Notes under the pieces: model-generated
What the model saw: the letters and a program-made list of their open reading frames with translations, nothing else
Told to the model about the DNA's origin: nothing
The model's database searches: none
Assembly: GCA_900554515.1 (NCBI GenBank)
Contig: USHN01000004.1
Coordinates: forward strand, 62,001 to 126,000
Length of the DNA stretch: 64,000 nucleotides
Reading direction: 5' to 3'
Source: an uncultured Acidaminococcus sp.
Lineage (GTDB): Bacteria > Bacillota > Negativicutes > Acidaminococcales > Acidaminococcaceae
Part shown: positions 1 through 7,940 of the stretch, piece by piece
Layout: each line of letters starts with the position of its first letter
How positions within the stretch are numbered: the first letter of the stretch is position 1
Translations under genes and position numbers: made by a program

Positions 1-654
1 CGGACCCGGATGGGGGAAGTGGCGGAAATTTCTCCCAGCGTGCTCCAGCTGGAAACGGATGCCTTGACGGAAAAAACCTTTACAGTGGAGCCTAGGATTG
101 TGGGGGTGCCCAACAGCGGCATTACCGTGAGCCAAATGGCGCTCTCGCCCAATCAGGTGACGGTGAAGGGAGCCAGTTCCCGGATCGCCCAGGTGGACAA
201 GGTGATTGTCATGGTGGATATCAGCAACCAGGACAAGAATTTCACCGCCGAAGCCACTACGGTAGCGGTGGACCGCACGGGACGGGAAATGTATGATGTG
301 AAAGTGGAGCCAACCAAAGTCACGGCTACGGTGACCGTGGTGCGGCAGCTGGGGACCAACAATTTCCCGGTAAAAGCGGACATGAGCGGGACCTTGCCGG
401 CCGGGATGGAAATCGCCAGCGTGAAGATTACGCCTTCCACGGTGCGGCTCACGGCCGAACCGAAAGTGCTGGGCGGCATCAAGGAAATTCTCACGGCACC
501 CATTGTGCTGGATAATATCACCAGCGACGTGCAGCTGAAGATGCCACTGCAGATTCCGGACCAGGTGCTGGCCGATGAACACAGCGTACTGGTGGATATT
601 ACGTTAAAGAAAACGCAGGAGGCGGGAAACCGTAATGCAGGTACAAGTCAATAA
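1..654 (+). CDS. YbbR/CdaR-like domain protein, 5' truncated by the window
   Basis: The reading frame is open from base 1, so the gene starts upstream and only the last 217 codons are visible. The visible part reads as tandem YbbR beta-domains of roughly 80 residues, with recurring patterns such as TVKGASSRIAQVDKV followed by a VDIS segment, and V-x-P-x-x-V-x-v-t strands. In Firmicutes such proteins (CdaR) are membrane-anchored extracytoplasmic regulators of the diadenylate cyclase CdaA, usually encoded directly upstream. That partner would lie outside this window, so the link is inferred. The stop codon overlaps the next gene by 20 nt, implying translational coupling. Confidence 0.75.
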   Translation, partial: RTRMGEVAEISPSVLQLETDALTEKTFTVEPRIVGVPNSGITVSQMALSPNQVTVKGASSRIAQVDKVIVMVDISNQDKNFTAEATTVAVDRTGREMYDVKVEPTKVTATVTVVRQLGTNNFPVKADMSGTLPAGMEIASVKITPSTVRLTAEPKVLGGIKEILTAPIVLDNITSDVQLKMPLQIPDQVLADEHSVLVDITLKKTQEAGNRNAGTSQ

Positions 655-2236
655 TTTGCGGGTGGGGCTGGATAGTACCCACTCTTTGCAGGAACTGGTG
701 AGCCACAAATTCCGTGTGCCCCTGCAGGCCATTCGTTCCCTGCAGGTACTGCGGAAAGCCATCGATGCCCGGCATAAAAACAATATCTGTTTCGTGTACC
801 ATTTGCGGGTGGACTTTGACCTGGCACCGAAGGCCATGGAAAAACTGCTCCAGCATCCCCAGGTGCGGCCCTTTGCAGAGGAAAAAGAACCGGAACTGGT
901 TCCGGGAACGGAAAAACTCTTGGGACGCCCGGTGGTGATTGGCCTTGGGCCGGCAGGTCTTATGGCGGCACTGGAACTTGCCTGCCACGGCTATGCACCG
1001 CTGGTGGTGGAGCGTGGCCGGGATCTGGCACGCCGCATCAAGGACGTGGAAACTTTTTGGAAAACCGGGAAGCTGGATCCGGTGAGCAATGTGCAGTTTG
1101 GCGCCGGGGGTGCGGGCACCTTTTCTGATGGGAAACTGACCACCCGGGTGAATGATCCCATTCTGGGGCATATCCTCCGGACGTTTGTACAAGCAGGGGC
1201 ACCGGAAGAAATTTTAATCGAACAAAAACCCCATGTGGGCACGGATAAACTGCGTCTACTGGTGACGGGGCTCATTCATGAAATCAAAAATCAGGGCGGC
1301 ACCATCCGCTATGAAACCCAGGTGACGGATTTTCGGGTGGAAGCAGGCAAAGGTCTTACGGCGGTGGAGCTGAACTATAAGGAGTGGGTGCCCACCAATG
1401 CGGTGATTCTCGCCTGCGGGCATTCCGCCCGGGATACCTATGCGACCCTGCTGAAACGCAAAATCCACATGGAAGCCAAATCCTTTGCCATCGGGGTGCG
1501 GGTGGAACACAAACAGGAACTGATTAACCAGGCCCAGTATGGAAAATTTGCCCGCCATCCCAAACTAGGAGCCGCCGATTATACTCTGATTCACCATGAC
1601 GAAAAAACGGGCCGCACGGTGTATTCTTTCTGCATGTGCCCCGGAGGGCAGGTGGTAGCCTCTGCGTCTGAAGCAGGGGGCCTTGTGGTAAACGGGATGA
1701 GCCCCTTCTGCCGGGATACGGGCCTTGCCAACAGCGCCCTGGTGGTGAATGTGACGCCGGAAGATTTTCCGGAAGGGCCCTTAGGCGGCATGGAATTTCA
1801 GCGGAAGTATGAGAAACTGGCGTATAATATCAGCAAGGATTACCGGGCCCCGGCCCAAACAACGAAAAGTTTCCTCCATCATCTGGCGCCGGATCTGCAG
1901 GTGAATTTTCGTCCCAGTTACCGGCCGGGTCTTGTGGCAGCGGATTTACATAAAATTTTGCCAGGTTTTGTCAGCGAGGCTTTGGAACACGGACTAGATG
2001 CCTTTGACCACAAAATCCACGGCTTCTGCACCCAGGGGCTGATGATCGGGGTGGAGACACGAACCAGTGCGCCGCTGCGGATCGTGCGGAAAGAAAACGG
2101 GGAAAGCATGAACTGCCCCGGTCTGTATCCTACGGGCGAAGGCGCCGGCTATGCAGGGGGCATTATGAGCGCTTCTCTGGATGGGTACCACCAAAGCCAC
2201 CGGGTGATGACACGCTTTGCCCCGCCTGTGGTATAA
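635..2236 (+). CDS. FAD-dependent dehydrogenase of the COG2509 family
   Basis: A 533-residue flavoprotein. An N-terminal domain of about 100 residues precedes a Rossmann dinucleotide-binding motif (VVIGLGPAGLMAALELA, near residues 100-116), followed by VVERG. A second conserved block reads QFGAGGAGTFSDGKLTTR, and a C-terminal GEGAGYAGGIMSA motif closes the FAD site. This is the architecture of the uncharacterised COG2509 dehydrogenases, which are common in Firmicutes next to cdaA-ybbR-glmM; substrate unknown. The ATG lies inside the end of the ybbR gene and is preceded by AGGAGG at about 617-622. Confidence 0.85.
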   Translation: MQVQVNNLRVGLDSTHSLQELVSHKFRVPLQAIRSLQVLRKAIDARHKNNICFVYHLRVDFDLAPKAMEKLLQHPQVRPFAEEKEPELVPGTEKLLGRPVVIGLGPAGLMAALELACHGYAPLVVERGRDLARRIKDVETFWKTGKLDPVSNVQFGAGGAGTFSDGKLTTRVNDPILGHILRTFVQAGAPEEILIEQKPHVGTDKLRLLVTGLIHEIKNQGGTIRYETQVTDFRVEAGKGLTAVELNYKEWVPTNAVILACGHSARDTYATLLKRKIHMEAKSFAIGVRVEHKQELINQAQYGKFARHPKLGAADYTLIHHDEKTGRTVYSFCMCPGGQVVASASEAGGLVVNGMSPFCRDTGLANSALVVNVTPEDFPEGPLGGMEFQRKYEKLAYNISKDYRAPAQTTKSFLHHLAPDLQVNFRPSYRPGLVAADLHKILPGFVSEALEHGLDAFDHKIHGFCTQGLMIGVETRTSAPLRIVRKENGESMNCPGLYPTGEGAGYAGGIMSASLDGYHQSHRVMTRFAPPVV

Positions 2237-2275
2237 TAAGATATTCGAAAACATTTTTTGCGAGGAGATGCTTGT

Positions 2276-3208
2276 ATGGAAAACGTGATGATTACCGGAC
2301 ACAAAAACCCGGATACCGACTCTATTTGTTCCAGCCTGAGCTATGCCTTCATTAAAAAGGCGTTGGGCGAGGACGTGACAGCCTGCAGGGCAGGAAATGT
2401 GAATGCAGAAACCCAGTTCGTTCTGGATTACTGGAAGGTAGAACCGCCTGTATTGGTGGAAAAGGTGGAAAAAGGCCAGAAAGTGATTCTGGTGGACCAC
2501 AACGAAGCTGCTCAGGCTGTGGATGGACTGGAAGATGCGGAAATTACGGAAATTGTGGATCACCACCGTCTGGGGGGACTCTCCACGGCGGCGCCGCTTT
2601 TTGTGCGGATTCAGCCGGTAGGGTGCACGTCTACGATTTTGTACCAGATGAGCGTAGAGAAAAATGTGAAGCTGTCCCAAAAAATTGCGGGACTGTTACT
2701 GTCTGCCATCAGCTCCGATACGTTGTACTTCAAGAGCCCTACCACGACCCAGGCGGATCGGGAGGCTGTAGCGGCTTTGGCTAAAATCGCCGGCCTTGCG
2801 GATCCGGAAACCTATGCGCTGGAAATGCTTCAGGCGGGGAGCGCCATCAATTCCATGACGGCGGAAGAAATCACCCACGGGGATATGAAAGAGTTTGATT
2901 TCCCACAGGGTAAGGTAACCGTAGCCCAGGTGAACGTGATGGACGGGGAAAAAGCGAAAGCCAAATGGCCGGAACTGCAGAAGGCACTGGATGCCATGGT
3001 GCAAAAGGGCGAAGCGGATACGTCCCTTTTGATGGTGACCGATATTATGTCCGAAGTGACTGAATTATTATGGTCCGGCAAGAACAAGGACGTGCTGGAC
3101 AAAGCTTTTGGCAAAGGGGAAGCCGATGGGCATTACCACCTGCCGAAGGTGCTGTCCCGGAAGAAACAAATTGTGCCGCCGCTGACTAACGCCTTTAAAG
3201 GAGAATAA
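2276..3208 (+). CDS. ppaC: manganese-dependent inorganic pyrophosphatase
   Basis: Family II (DHH-type) pyrophosphatase, which hydrolyses cytosolic PPi to drive biosynthetic reactions. Signature metal-binding motifs are visible: GHKNPDTDS near the N terminus, VDHNE in the middle and VDHHRLGG (the DHH motif). A DHHA2-type C-terminal domain ends in PLPKVLSRKKQIVPPL-like sequence (here HLPKVLSRKKQIVPPL), carrying the substrate-binding SRKKQ motif. I chose the ATG at 2276 (310 aa) over the upstream TTG at 2258, because GAGGAG at 2262-2267 gives correct spacing only to 2276. A strong terminator follows 18 nt after the stop. Confidence 0.95.
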   Translation: MENVMITGHKNPDTDSICSSLSYAFIKKALGEDVTACRAGNVNAETQFVLDYWKVEPPVLVEKVEKGQKVILVDHNEAAQAVDGLEDAEITEIVDHHRLGGLSTAAPLFVRIQPVGCTSTILYQMSVEKNVKLSQKIAGLLLSAISSDTLYFKSPTTTQADREAVAALAKIAGLADPETYALEMLQAGSAINSMTAEEITHGDMKEFDFPQGKVTVAQVNVMDGEKAKAKWPELQKALDAMVQKGEADTSLLMVTDIMSEVTELLWSGKNKDVLDKAFGKGEADGHYHLPKVLSRKKQIVPPLTNAFKGE

Positions 3209-3225
3209 GCGATAGAGGAAATGTG

Positions 3226-3260
3226 CCCTGCCACAAATTTAGTGGCAGGGTGCTTTTTGT
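3226..3260 (+). terminator. rho-independent terminator after ppaC
   Basis: Perfect 9-bp stem CCCTGCCAC / GTGGCAGGG with a 7-nt loop, followed by a T-rich run (TGCTTTTTGTTT). It separates ppaC from icd. Confidence 0.9.
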
Positions 3261-3389
3261 TTGCATCCATAAGATTTTCTGATGACAGATTCCATCTTTT
3301 TTATATTTTTCTTTTATCCCTTTTCATGCTATGCTGGGGCTGTAAGATAGTGAAGCGGTGTAACAGGTGTAGGAAAGGAGCCTTGTACC

Positions 3390-4589
3390 ATGGCGGACAA
3401 AATTCAAATGAAAACCCCTTTGGTGGAAATGGACGGGGATGAAATGACCCGTATTCTGTGGCAATGGATCAAAGAAATCCTGCTATTGCCCTATGTGGAT
3501 TTGAAAACGGAATACTATGACCTGGGCATGAAGCACCGGGATGATACGGATGACCAGGTGACGGTGGATGCGGCCCTGGCAACTAAAAAATACGGCGTAG
3601 CCGTAAAATGCGCCACCATTACCCCCAATGCGGCCCGGGTGAAGGAATACAACCTGAAGAAAATGTGGGCCAGCCCTAATGGAACGATCCGGGCGATTTT
3701 GGATGGGACGGTGTTCCGCAAACCCATTATGGTGAAGGGGATTCATCCGCTCATTCCCACCTGGGAAAAACCTATTACCATTGCCCGGCATGCTTACGGC
3801 GATGTGTATAAGAACACGGAAATCCGGGTGCCCGGCGCCGGCAAGGCGGAACTGCTTTTTACCGGCAAGGACGGCAGCACCACCCGCAAAACGATTATGG
3901 ATTTTGCAGATGCAGGAATTGTGCAGGGAATTTATAACCGGGATGCTTCTATTGAAAACTTTGCCCGGAACTGCTTCACCTATGCCCTGGAACAAAAGGA
4001 AGATCTGTGGTTTGCTACCAAGGACACGGTGTCCAAGGTTTATGATCATCACTTCAAGGATATTTTCCAGGAGCTCTACGATAAAGAGTTCAAAGAAAAA
4101 TTTGAAGCAGCGGGCATTACCTATTTTTACAGCCTGATTGATGATATGGTGGCACGGATTATCCGCAGCAAAGGAGGCATGATCTGGGCCTGCAAGAATT
4201 ATGACGGGGACGTGATGAGCGACATGATGGCTACTGCCTTCGGCAGCCTGGCCATGATGACGTCCGTCCTGGTGGCGCCGGACGGCAGTTACGAATACGA
4301 AGCGGCCCACGGCACGGTGCAGCGGCACTATTACCGTTACCTGAAAGGGGAAAAGACGTCCACCAACCCTGTGGCTACGATTTTTGCCTGGTCGGGAGCC
4401 CTGCGGAAACGGGGCGAACTGGACAAATTACCGGATCTGATGCACTTTGCGGACAAATTGGAGCGTGCCGTGATTGCCACCATTGAATCCGGAACCATGA
4501 CCGGGGATCTGGTCGCCATGAGCGATCTGCCCGTCAAAAACAAGGTAAACAGCGAAGAATTTTTGAAAACTATCGCGGAACAATTGTAG
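3390..4589 (+). CDS. icd: NADP-dependent isocitrate dehydrogenase (eukaryotic-like type)
   Basis: A 399-residue cytosolic enzyme that oxidatively decarboxylates isocitrate to 2-oxoglutarate. It belongs to the homodimeric subfamily that resembles mitochondrial and cytosolic IDH: MKTPLVEMDGDEMTRI at the N terminus, the NGTIRAILDGTVFRKPI substrate loop, GGMIWACKNYDGDVMSD, and the NADP-site block EAAHGTVQRHYYRYLKG. The ATG follows AAAGGAG with good spacing. In a glutamate fermenter the 2-oxoglutarate branch links to glutamate metabolism; that link is inference. The gene stands alone after a terminator. Confidence 0.95.
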   Translation: MADKIQMKTPLVEMDGDEMTRILWQWIKEILLLPYVDLKTEYYDLGMKHRDDTDDQVTVDAALATKKYGVAVKCATITPNAARVKEYNLKKMWASPNGTIRAILDGTVFRKPIMVKGIHPLIPTWEKPITIARHAYGDVYKNTEIRVPGAGKAELLFTGKDGSTTRKTIMDFADAGIVQGIYNRDASIENFARNCFTYALEQKEDLWFATKDTVSKVYDHHFKDIFQELYDKEFKEKFEAAGITYFYSLIDDMVARIIRSKGGMIWACKNYDGDVMSDMMATAFGSLAMMTSVLVAPDGSYEYEAAHGTVQRHYYRYLKGEKTSTNPVATIFAWSGALRKRGELDKLPDLMHFADKLERAVIATIESGTMTGDLVAMSDLPVKNKVNSEEFLKTIAEQL

Positions 4590-4675
4590 AATAGCGCAAA
4601 AAATTCTGAAAGCTATTGCACAGCGCCCTTCAAATACGGTACAATATTTCTAACGATACACACAGGAGGACAGCT

Positions 4676-5464
4676 ATGTACGAATACAAAAATCTATTGG
4701 TGGATGTAGCGGACGATGGCGTAGTCATTGTAAGTATTAACAGGCCGAAAGTCCTGAATGCGCTGAATATGGAAATTCTGGACGAAATGAAGGATTGTTT
4801 CGTCCGGCTGCGGCGGGATCCCCAGATGAAAGCCTTGATTTTGCGGGGCGCCGGGGAAAAAGCCTTTGTGGCAGGGTCCGATCTCATTGCCATGAGCAAA
4901 ATGTCTGCCATGGAAGCTAGAAAATTTTCCCAGACCGGGCACGAAGTGCTCAATGCCATTGAGTCCCTGCCCGTGGTGGTGATTGGTGCCATTAACGGCT
5001 ATTGCTTGGGCGGCGGCTGCGGACTGGCACTGGCCTGCGATTTCCGGTATGCTTCTTCTACGGCAAAATTTGGCCAGCCGGAAGTCAATTACGGTATCAT
5101 TCCCGGATTTGGCGGTTCCCAGACCCTGGCCCGTCTTATCGGCTCCGGACGGGCAAAAGAAATGCTCTATACCGGAGAAATGATTGACGCCCAGGAAGCG
5201 TACCGCATTGGCCTGGTGAACCGGGTCATGTTGCCGGAGCAGCTCATCAGCACCTGCGAAGATGTGTGCCGGAAGATCATGAAAAAAGGCCCTGTGGCCA
5301 TTGCCAGCGTAAAAGACGCCATCAATCGCGGCCTCAGCGTGGACTTAAACTCCGGTCTGAACTATGAAGCACAGGTCTTTGGCAACTGCTTTGCTACCCT
5401 GGACCAGCAGGAAGGCATGAATGCGTTCCTGGAAAAGAGAAAACCAGTGTTCCTGGGACGGTAA
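4676..5464 (+). CDS. crotonase (enoyl-CoA hydratase/isomerase) family protein
   Basis: A 262-residue crotonase-fold protein. The CoA/oxyanion-hole segments AFVAGSDL (about 64-70) and GGGC (112-115) are present, as is one catalytic glutamate in FGQPEVNYGIIPGFGG (E136). The other glutamate, which in hydratases directly follows GGGC, is a glycine (G116). This makes a plain 3-hydroxybutyryl-CoA dehydratase less certain and leaves an enoyl-CoA isomerase or another crotonase reaction open. Start chosen at 4676 after AGGAGGA, not the in-frame ATG at 4616. It lies between icd and a GldA-like dehydrogenase, same strand, with no visible terminators between them. Confidence 0.85.
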   Translation: MYEYKNLLVDVADDGVVIVSINRPKVLNALNMEILDEMKDCFVRLRRDPQMKALILRGAGEKAFVAGSDLIAMSKMSAMEARKFSQTGHEVLNAIESLPVVVIGAINGYCLGGGCGLALACDFRYASSTAKFGQPEVNYGIIPGFGGSQTLARLIGSGRAKEMLYTGEMIDAQEAYRIGLVNRVMLPEQLISTCEDVCRKIMKKGPVAIASVKDAINRGLSVDLNSGLNYEAQVFGNCFATLDQQEGMNAFLEKRKPVFLGR

Positions 5465-5533
5465 CCTGCTTAGCAAATTCCCTTTTACAGCGATAGAGCG
5501 GACAAAGCAAGTGCGTAAAGGAGGCGAAGGTGT

Positions 5534-6613
5534 ATGGCAAGACTGCGTCTAATGCGTGCCCCGTTAAAGTATGTGCAGGGGGCAGGGTCTCTTCTGGAAT
5601 TCTATGATTACTTCAAAGACCTGGGAAAACGCTGGCTGTTTATTTGCAGCCGCAGCGGTAACCGGACCTGCCACGACAAGCTGGAGCAAAGTTTCGGCAC
5701 GTCGGATACTTACCGGCACTACGAAGTGTTCGGCGGGATTTCCAGCGTGGGCGAAGTGGATAAGTTCCGAAAAATGGTGCAGAATGAAAAAATCGACGCC
5801 ATCGTGGGCGTGGGCGGCGGTTCGGCCATTGATACGGCTAAGGCAACAGCCTACTACGAAGGCAAAACCGTAGCGATTATCCCTACGGTGGTTGCCACTG
5901 ATGCGCCCTGCACCGGGCTCTCCGTTATTTATAACGATGATGGTTCCTTTAATACCTATTTGTTCTATCCCAATAATCCTAACGGGGTGCTGGTGGACAG
6001 CAATATCATTGCCCATGCACCGGTGAAATTCCTGGTAGCGGGGATGGGGGATGCCCTGGGAACGTACTTTGAAGCCCGGGCCTGCCATCGGACGGATGCG
6101 CCCAGCCTGGAAAATGGGGGAATCACCCGTTCTGCTATGGCACTGTGCGAACTGTGCTATAAAAATCTGCGGAATTACGGCGCCCAGGCCAAACTCTCCG
6201 TAGAAAAACAAGTGGTGACGCCGGCACTGGATGCCATCATTGAAACCAACGTGTATCTCTCCGGCGTGGGAGCAGATAACGGAGGACTGGCGTGTGCTCA
6301 TTCCTTCTATAACGGGGTCACCTCTCTGGGCGGACACAGCGCGCCTCACGGCAACTGCGTAGCTTTTGGAACATTGGTGCAGCTGGTGCTGGAAGGGGCC
6401 ACAGAAAGTGAATTCCGGGATGTGCAGTCCTTCTGTAAAGAAGTGGGGTTGCCGGTGACCTTAGCAGAGCTGGGCATTACTACGGATGAACAGATCCATC
6501 AAATTGCCAAAGCAGCCTGCGTGCCGGGCGAAAGCATCCACAATATGGTGGCGGACGTAACGGAAGCACAGCTGTATGCGGCTATCGTCCAGACGGATGC
6601 GCTGGGGAAATAA
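5534..6613 (+). CDS. iron-containing alcohol dehydrogenase, glycerol dehydrogenase (GldA)-like
   Basis: A 359-residue group III metal-dependent alcohol dehydrogenase. The NAD-binding GGGSAIDTAKA motif (about 93-103) is clear, followed by PTVVATDAPCTGLSVIY. The metal site residues fall in AGMGDALGTYFEA (Asp), GLACAHSFYNG (His) and GGHSAPHGNCVAFG (His). The pattern matches GldA-type enzymes, which oxidise glycerol or related polyols; actual substrate unknown. The ATG at 5534 follows AAAGGAGGCGAAGG. It ends at a perfect palindromic terminator shared with the convergent small gene. Confidence 0.88.
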   Translation: MARLRLMRAPLKYVQGAGSLLEFYDYFKDLGKRWLFICSRSGNRTCHDKLEQSFGTSDTYRHYEVFGGISSVGEVDKFRKMVQNEKIDAIVGVGGGSAIDTAKATAYYEGKTVAIIPTVVATDAPCTGLSVIYNDDGSFNTYLFYPNNPNGVLVDSNIIAHAPVKFLVAGMGDALGTYFEARACHRTDAPSLENGGITRSAMALCELCYKNLRNYGAQAKLSVEKQVVTPALDAIIETNVYLSGVGADNGGLACAHSFYNGVTSLGGHSAPHGNCVAFGTLVQLVLEGATESEFRDVQSFCKEVGLPVTLAELGITTDEQIHQIAKAACVPGESIHNMVADVTEAQLYAAIVQTDALGK

Positions 6614-6626
6614 AAATTGACAGAGT

Positions 6627-6668
6627 CATACTAAAAAGAAGGGGCTGCAGCCCCTTCTTTTTAGTATG
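6627..6668. terminator. bidirectional terminator, perfect 42-bp palindrome
   Basis: The 21-bp arm running from CATACTAAAAAGAAGG to GGCTG is followed immediately by its exact reverse complement. The GC-rich centre flanked by A and T runs works in both directions. It covers the last codons and stop of the convergent minus-strand gene. Confidence 0.85.
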
Positions 6669-6891
6669 CATGATTTCCGTACACCGGATGGGTGGTGGGC
6701 TTTAAGGTCAGGCGTTTGGCCAGCTCCACCGCTTCTTTTAACGGTACATCGGTTTTATTGCCGTGGTCTTCAAAAATACATACAGGATTTTCACTGCCGA
6801 TTTCGCTCCCCGGCATATACAGATACTGCGCATTATCCTGGTCCCCTAAAATGACACCGGCTTCCAGTTGTTCTGCCATAATAACGGACAT
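6661..6891 (-). CDS. small conserved-looking protein of unknown function
   Basis: A 76-residue protein that I do not recognise. It is acidic in the first half, with a PGSEIGSENPVCIFED segment, then a predicted amphipathic helix (PLKEAVELAKRLTL). There is no signal peptide or membrane segment. Reality is supported by an excellent ribosome binding site (AAGGAGG at 6897-6903, 5-6 nt upstream of ATG), by its isolation between two plus-strand genes, and by a perfect terminator coinciding with its stop codon. Confidence 0.7.
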   Translation of the reverse strand: MSVIMAEQLEAGVILGDQDNAQYLYMPGSEIGSENPVCIFEDHGNKTDVPLKEAVELAKRLTLKPTTHPVYGNHAY

Positions 6892-7022
6892 GGTGGCCTC
6901 CTTATTGTAACGTATTCGGAACTTTATTTTTTCATTCTAGCAGACTGGAAAAGGGCTTGCAAGTCTTTTCGCCCGGGGTACTTTTTGTTATAATGGGACT
7001 ATGAAGGAGGGAAGGAAAGGAT

Positions 7023-7451
7023 ATGGAGACGCAGATTGCCAGTGTTGATGTAGGACGGGCGGCGCTCAAAATGGCGCTGACGGCAACCCGGAAGGAAGAA
7101 GATCTGTTAAAAGCAAAATTGCAGGCGGAAGGATTTCGGACTGCTGCCGTGGATTTTGGCGGGGAATTTCTCCCTTCTATCCAGAAAGTGGTGGAACGGG
7201 CCGTGGTGGCAGCAGAACGGCAGGGCATTGTCACGGATACTCACGTAGGCGCCGGCACGGTGGCGGGAGCTGCCCATGAGGCGCTTTCCCAAATGGTGAA
7301 TAAGGCCATCGGCTTTAATGTAGGGGGAAAAATCGGCGTAGCCCGCAGCGGGGAGCATTTGTGCGTGGCGGTGTATATGAGCGTGGGGGTTTTAAACCTG
7401 AATGAATTGTGTGTGGGGCTGGCCCATCGGTCTTTGGCGGGGATTGATTAA
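7023..7451 (+). CDS. HutP family protein
   Basis: A 142-residue protein resembling clostridial HutP homologues: an N-terminal dimerisation helix, then GIVTDTHVGAGTVAGAAHEAL (containing the two closely spaced His that in HutP bind metal/histidine), a GFNVGGKIGVARSG core, and the C-terminal GLAHRSLAG. In Bacillus, HutP is an L-histidine- and Mg-dependent RNA-binding antiterminator of the hut operon. Here no histidine-utilisation gene is adjacent; the nearest downstream genes are tRNAs, starting with tRNA-His. The target is therefore unknown. A -10 TATAAT lies at 6989-6994 and several purine-rich SD candidates precede the ATG. Confidence 0.75.
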   Translation: METQIASVDVGRAALKMALTATRKEEDLLKAKLQAEGFRTAAVDFGGEFLPSIQKVVERAVVAAERQGIVTDTHVGAGTVAGAAHEALSQMVNKAIGFNVGGKIGVARSGEHLCVAVYMSVGVLNLNELCVGLAHRSLAGID

Positions 7452-7458
7452 AAACAGC

Positions 7459-7488
7459 TTGACAGTGCATGTGATTTAATGCTATACT
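7459..7488 (+). promoter_or_regulatory. promoter of the tRNA-His-Gln-Lys-Leu operon
   Basis: A consensus -35 TTGACA (7459-7464), an 18-nt spacer and TATACT (7483-7488). It is placed about 25 nt upstream of tRNA-His, as expected for a stable-RNA promoter. Confidence 0.85.
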
Positions 7489-7513
7489 GACAAAGTCGTC
7501 AGAAGACGTACAT

Positions 7514-7590
7514 GGTGGATATGGTGAAGCGGTTAACACACCGGATTGTGGCTCCGGCACGCGTGAGTTCGATCCTCACTATCCACCCCA
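7514..7590 (+). tRNA. tRNA-His (GTG)
   Basis: Cloverleaf with acceptor GTGGATA / TATCCAC and the extra 5' G (G-1) typical of tRNA-His. The anticodon GTG is at 7548-7550 in the loop TTGTGGC, the T-arm is GTGAG TTCGATC CTCAC, and the CCA end is encoded. First gene of a four-tRNA operon. Confidence 0.97.
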
Positions 7591-7598
7591 TATTTTTT

Positions 7599-7674
7599 TG
7601 GGGTATAGCCAAGTTGGTAAGGCACGGGACTTTGACTCCCGCATGCGTTGGTTCGAGTCCAGCTACCCCAGCCA
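7599..7674 (+). tRNA. tRNA-Gln (TTG)
   Basis: Acceptor TGGGGTA / TACCCCA, anticodon stem CGGGA / TCCCG with anticodon TTG at 7632-7634, TTCGAGT T-loop and an encoded CCA. The T1-A72 weak pair at the acceptor end is normal for tRNA-Gln. Confidence 0.97.
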
Positions 7675-7678
7675 TGAT

Positions 7679-7754
7679 GATTCACTAGCTCAGTTGGTAG
7701 AGCACCTGACTTTTAATCAGGGTGTCCCGGGTTCGAATCCCGGGTGGATCACCA
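7679..7754 (+). tRNA. tRNA-Lys (TTT)
   Basis: Acceptor GATTCAC / GTGGATC, D-arm AGCTCAGTTGGTAGAGC, anticodon TTT at 7712-7714, T-arm CCGGG TTCGAAT CCCGG and an encoded CCA. Only four bases separate it from tRNA-Gln. Confidence 0.97.
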
Positions 7755-7784
7755 TTTTTTTACTTGTAATCAATTTTTATATAG

Positions 7785-7868
7785 GCGGGTGTGGCGGAAT
7801 TGGCAGACGCGCCAGACTTAGGATCTGGTGCCTTCGGCGTGCAGGTTCAAGTCCTGTCACCCGCACCA
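7785..7868 (+). tRNA. tRNA-Leu (TAG)
   Basis: Class II tRNA of 84 nt. Acceptor GCGGGTG / CACCCGC, anticodon TAG at 7819-7821 in the stem CCAGA / TCTGG, a variable arm TGCCTTCGGCGT and an encoded CCA. Last tRNA of the operon. Confidence 0.97.
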
Positions 7869-7882
7869 CAGCAAACATCCTG

Positions 7883-7920
7883 ACTCCTATGCGGACTACA
7901 CGCATGGGAGTTTTGTTTTA
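7883..7920 (+). terminator. terminator of the tRNA operon
   Basis: An 11-bp stem ACTCCTATGCG / CGCATGGGAGT (one G-T pair) with a 7-nt loop, followed by TTTGTTTTA. It lies 14 nt after tRNA-Leu and 20 nt before the M48 gene. Confidence 0.85.
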
Positions 7921-7940
7921 GGAAAAGAAAAGGAGCCGGT

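Noticed and set aside
3221..3442. 73-codon plus-strand frame between ppaC and icd
   Set aside because: It begins inside the ppaC terminator, overlaps the icd start and has no SD of its own.
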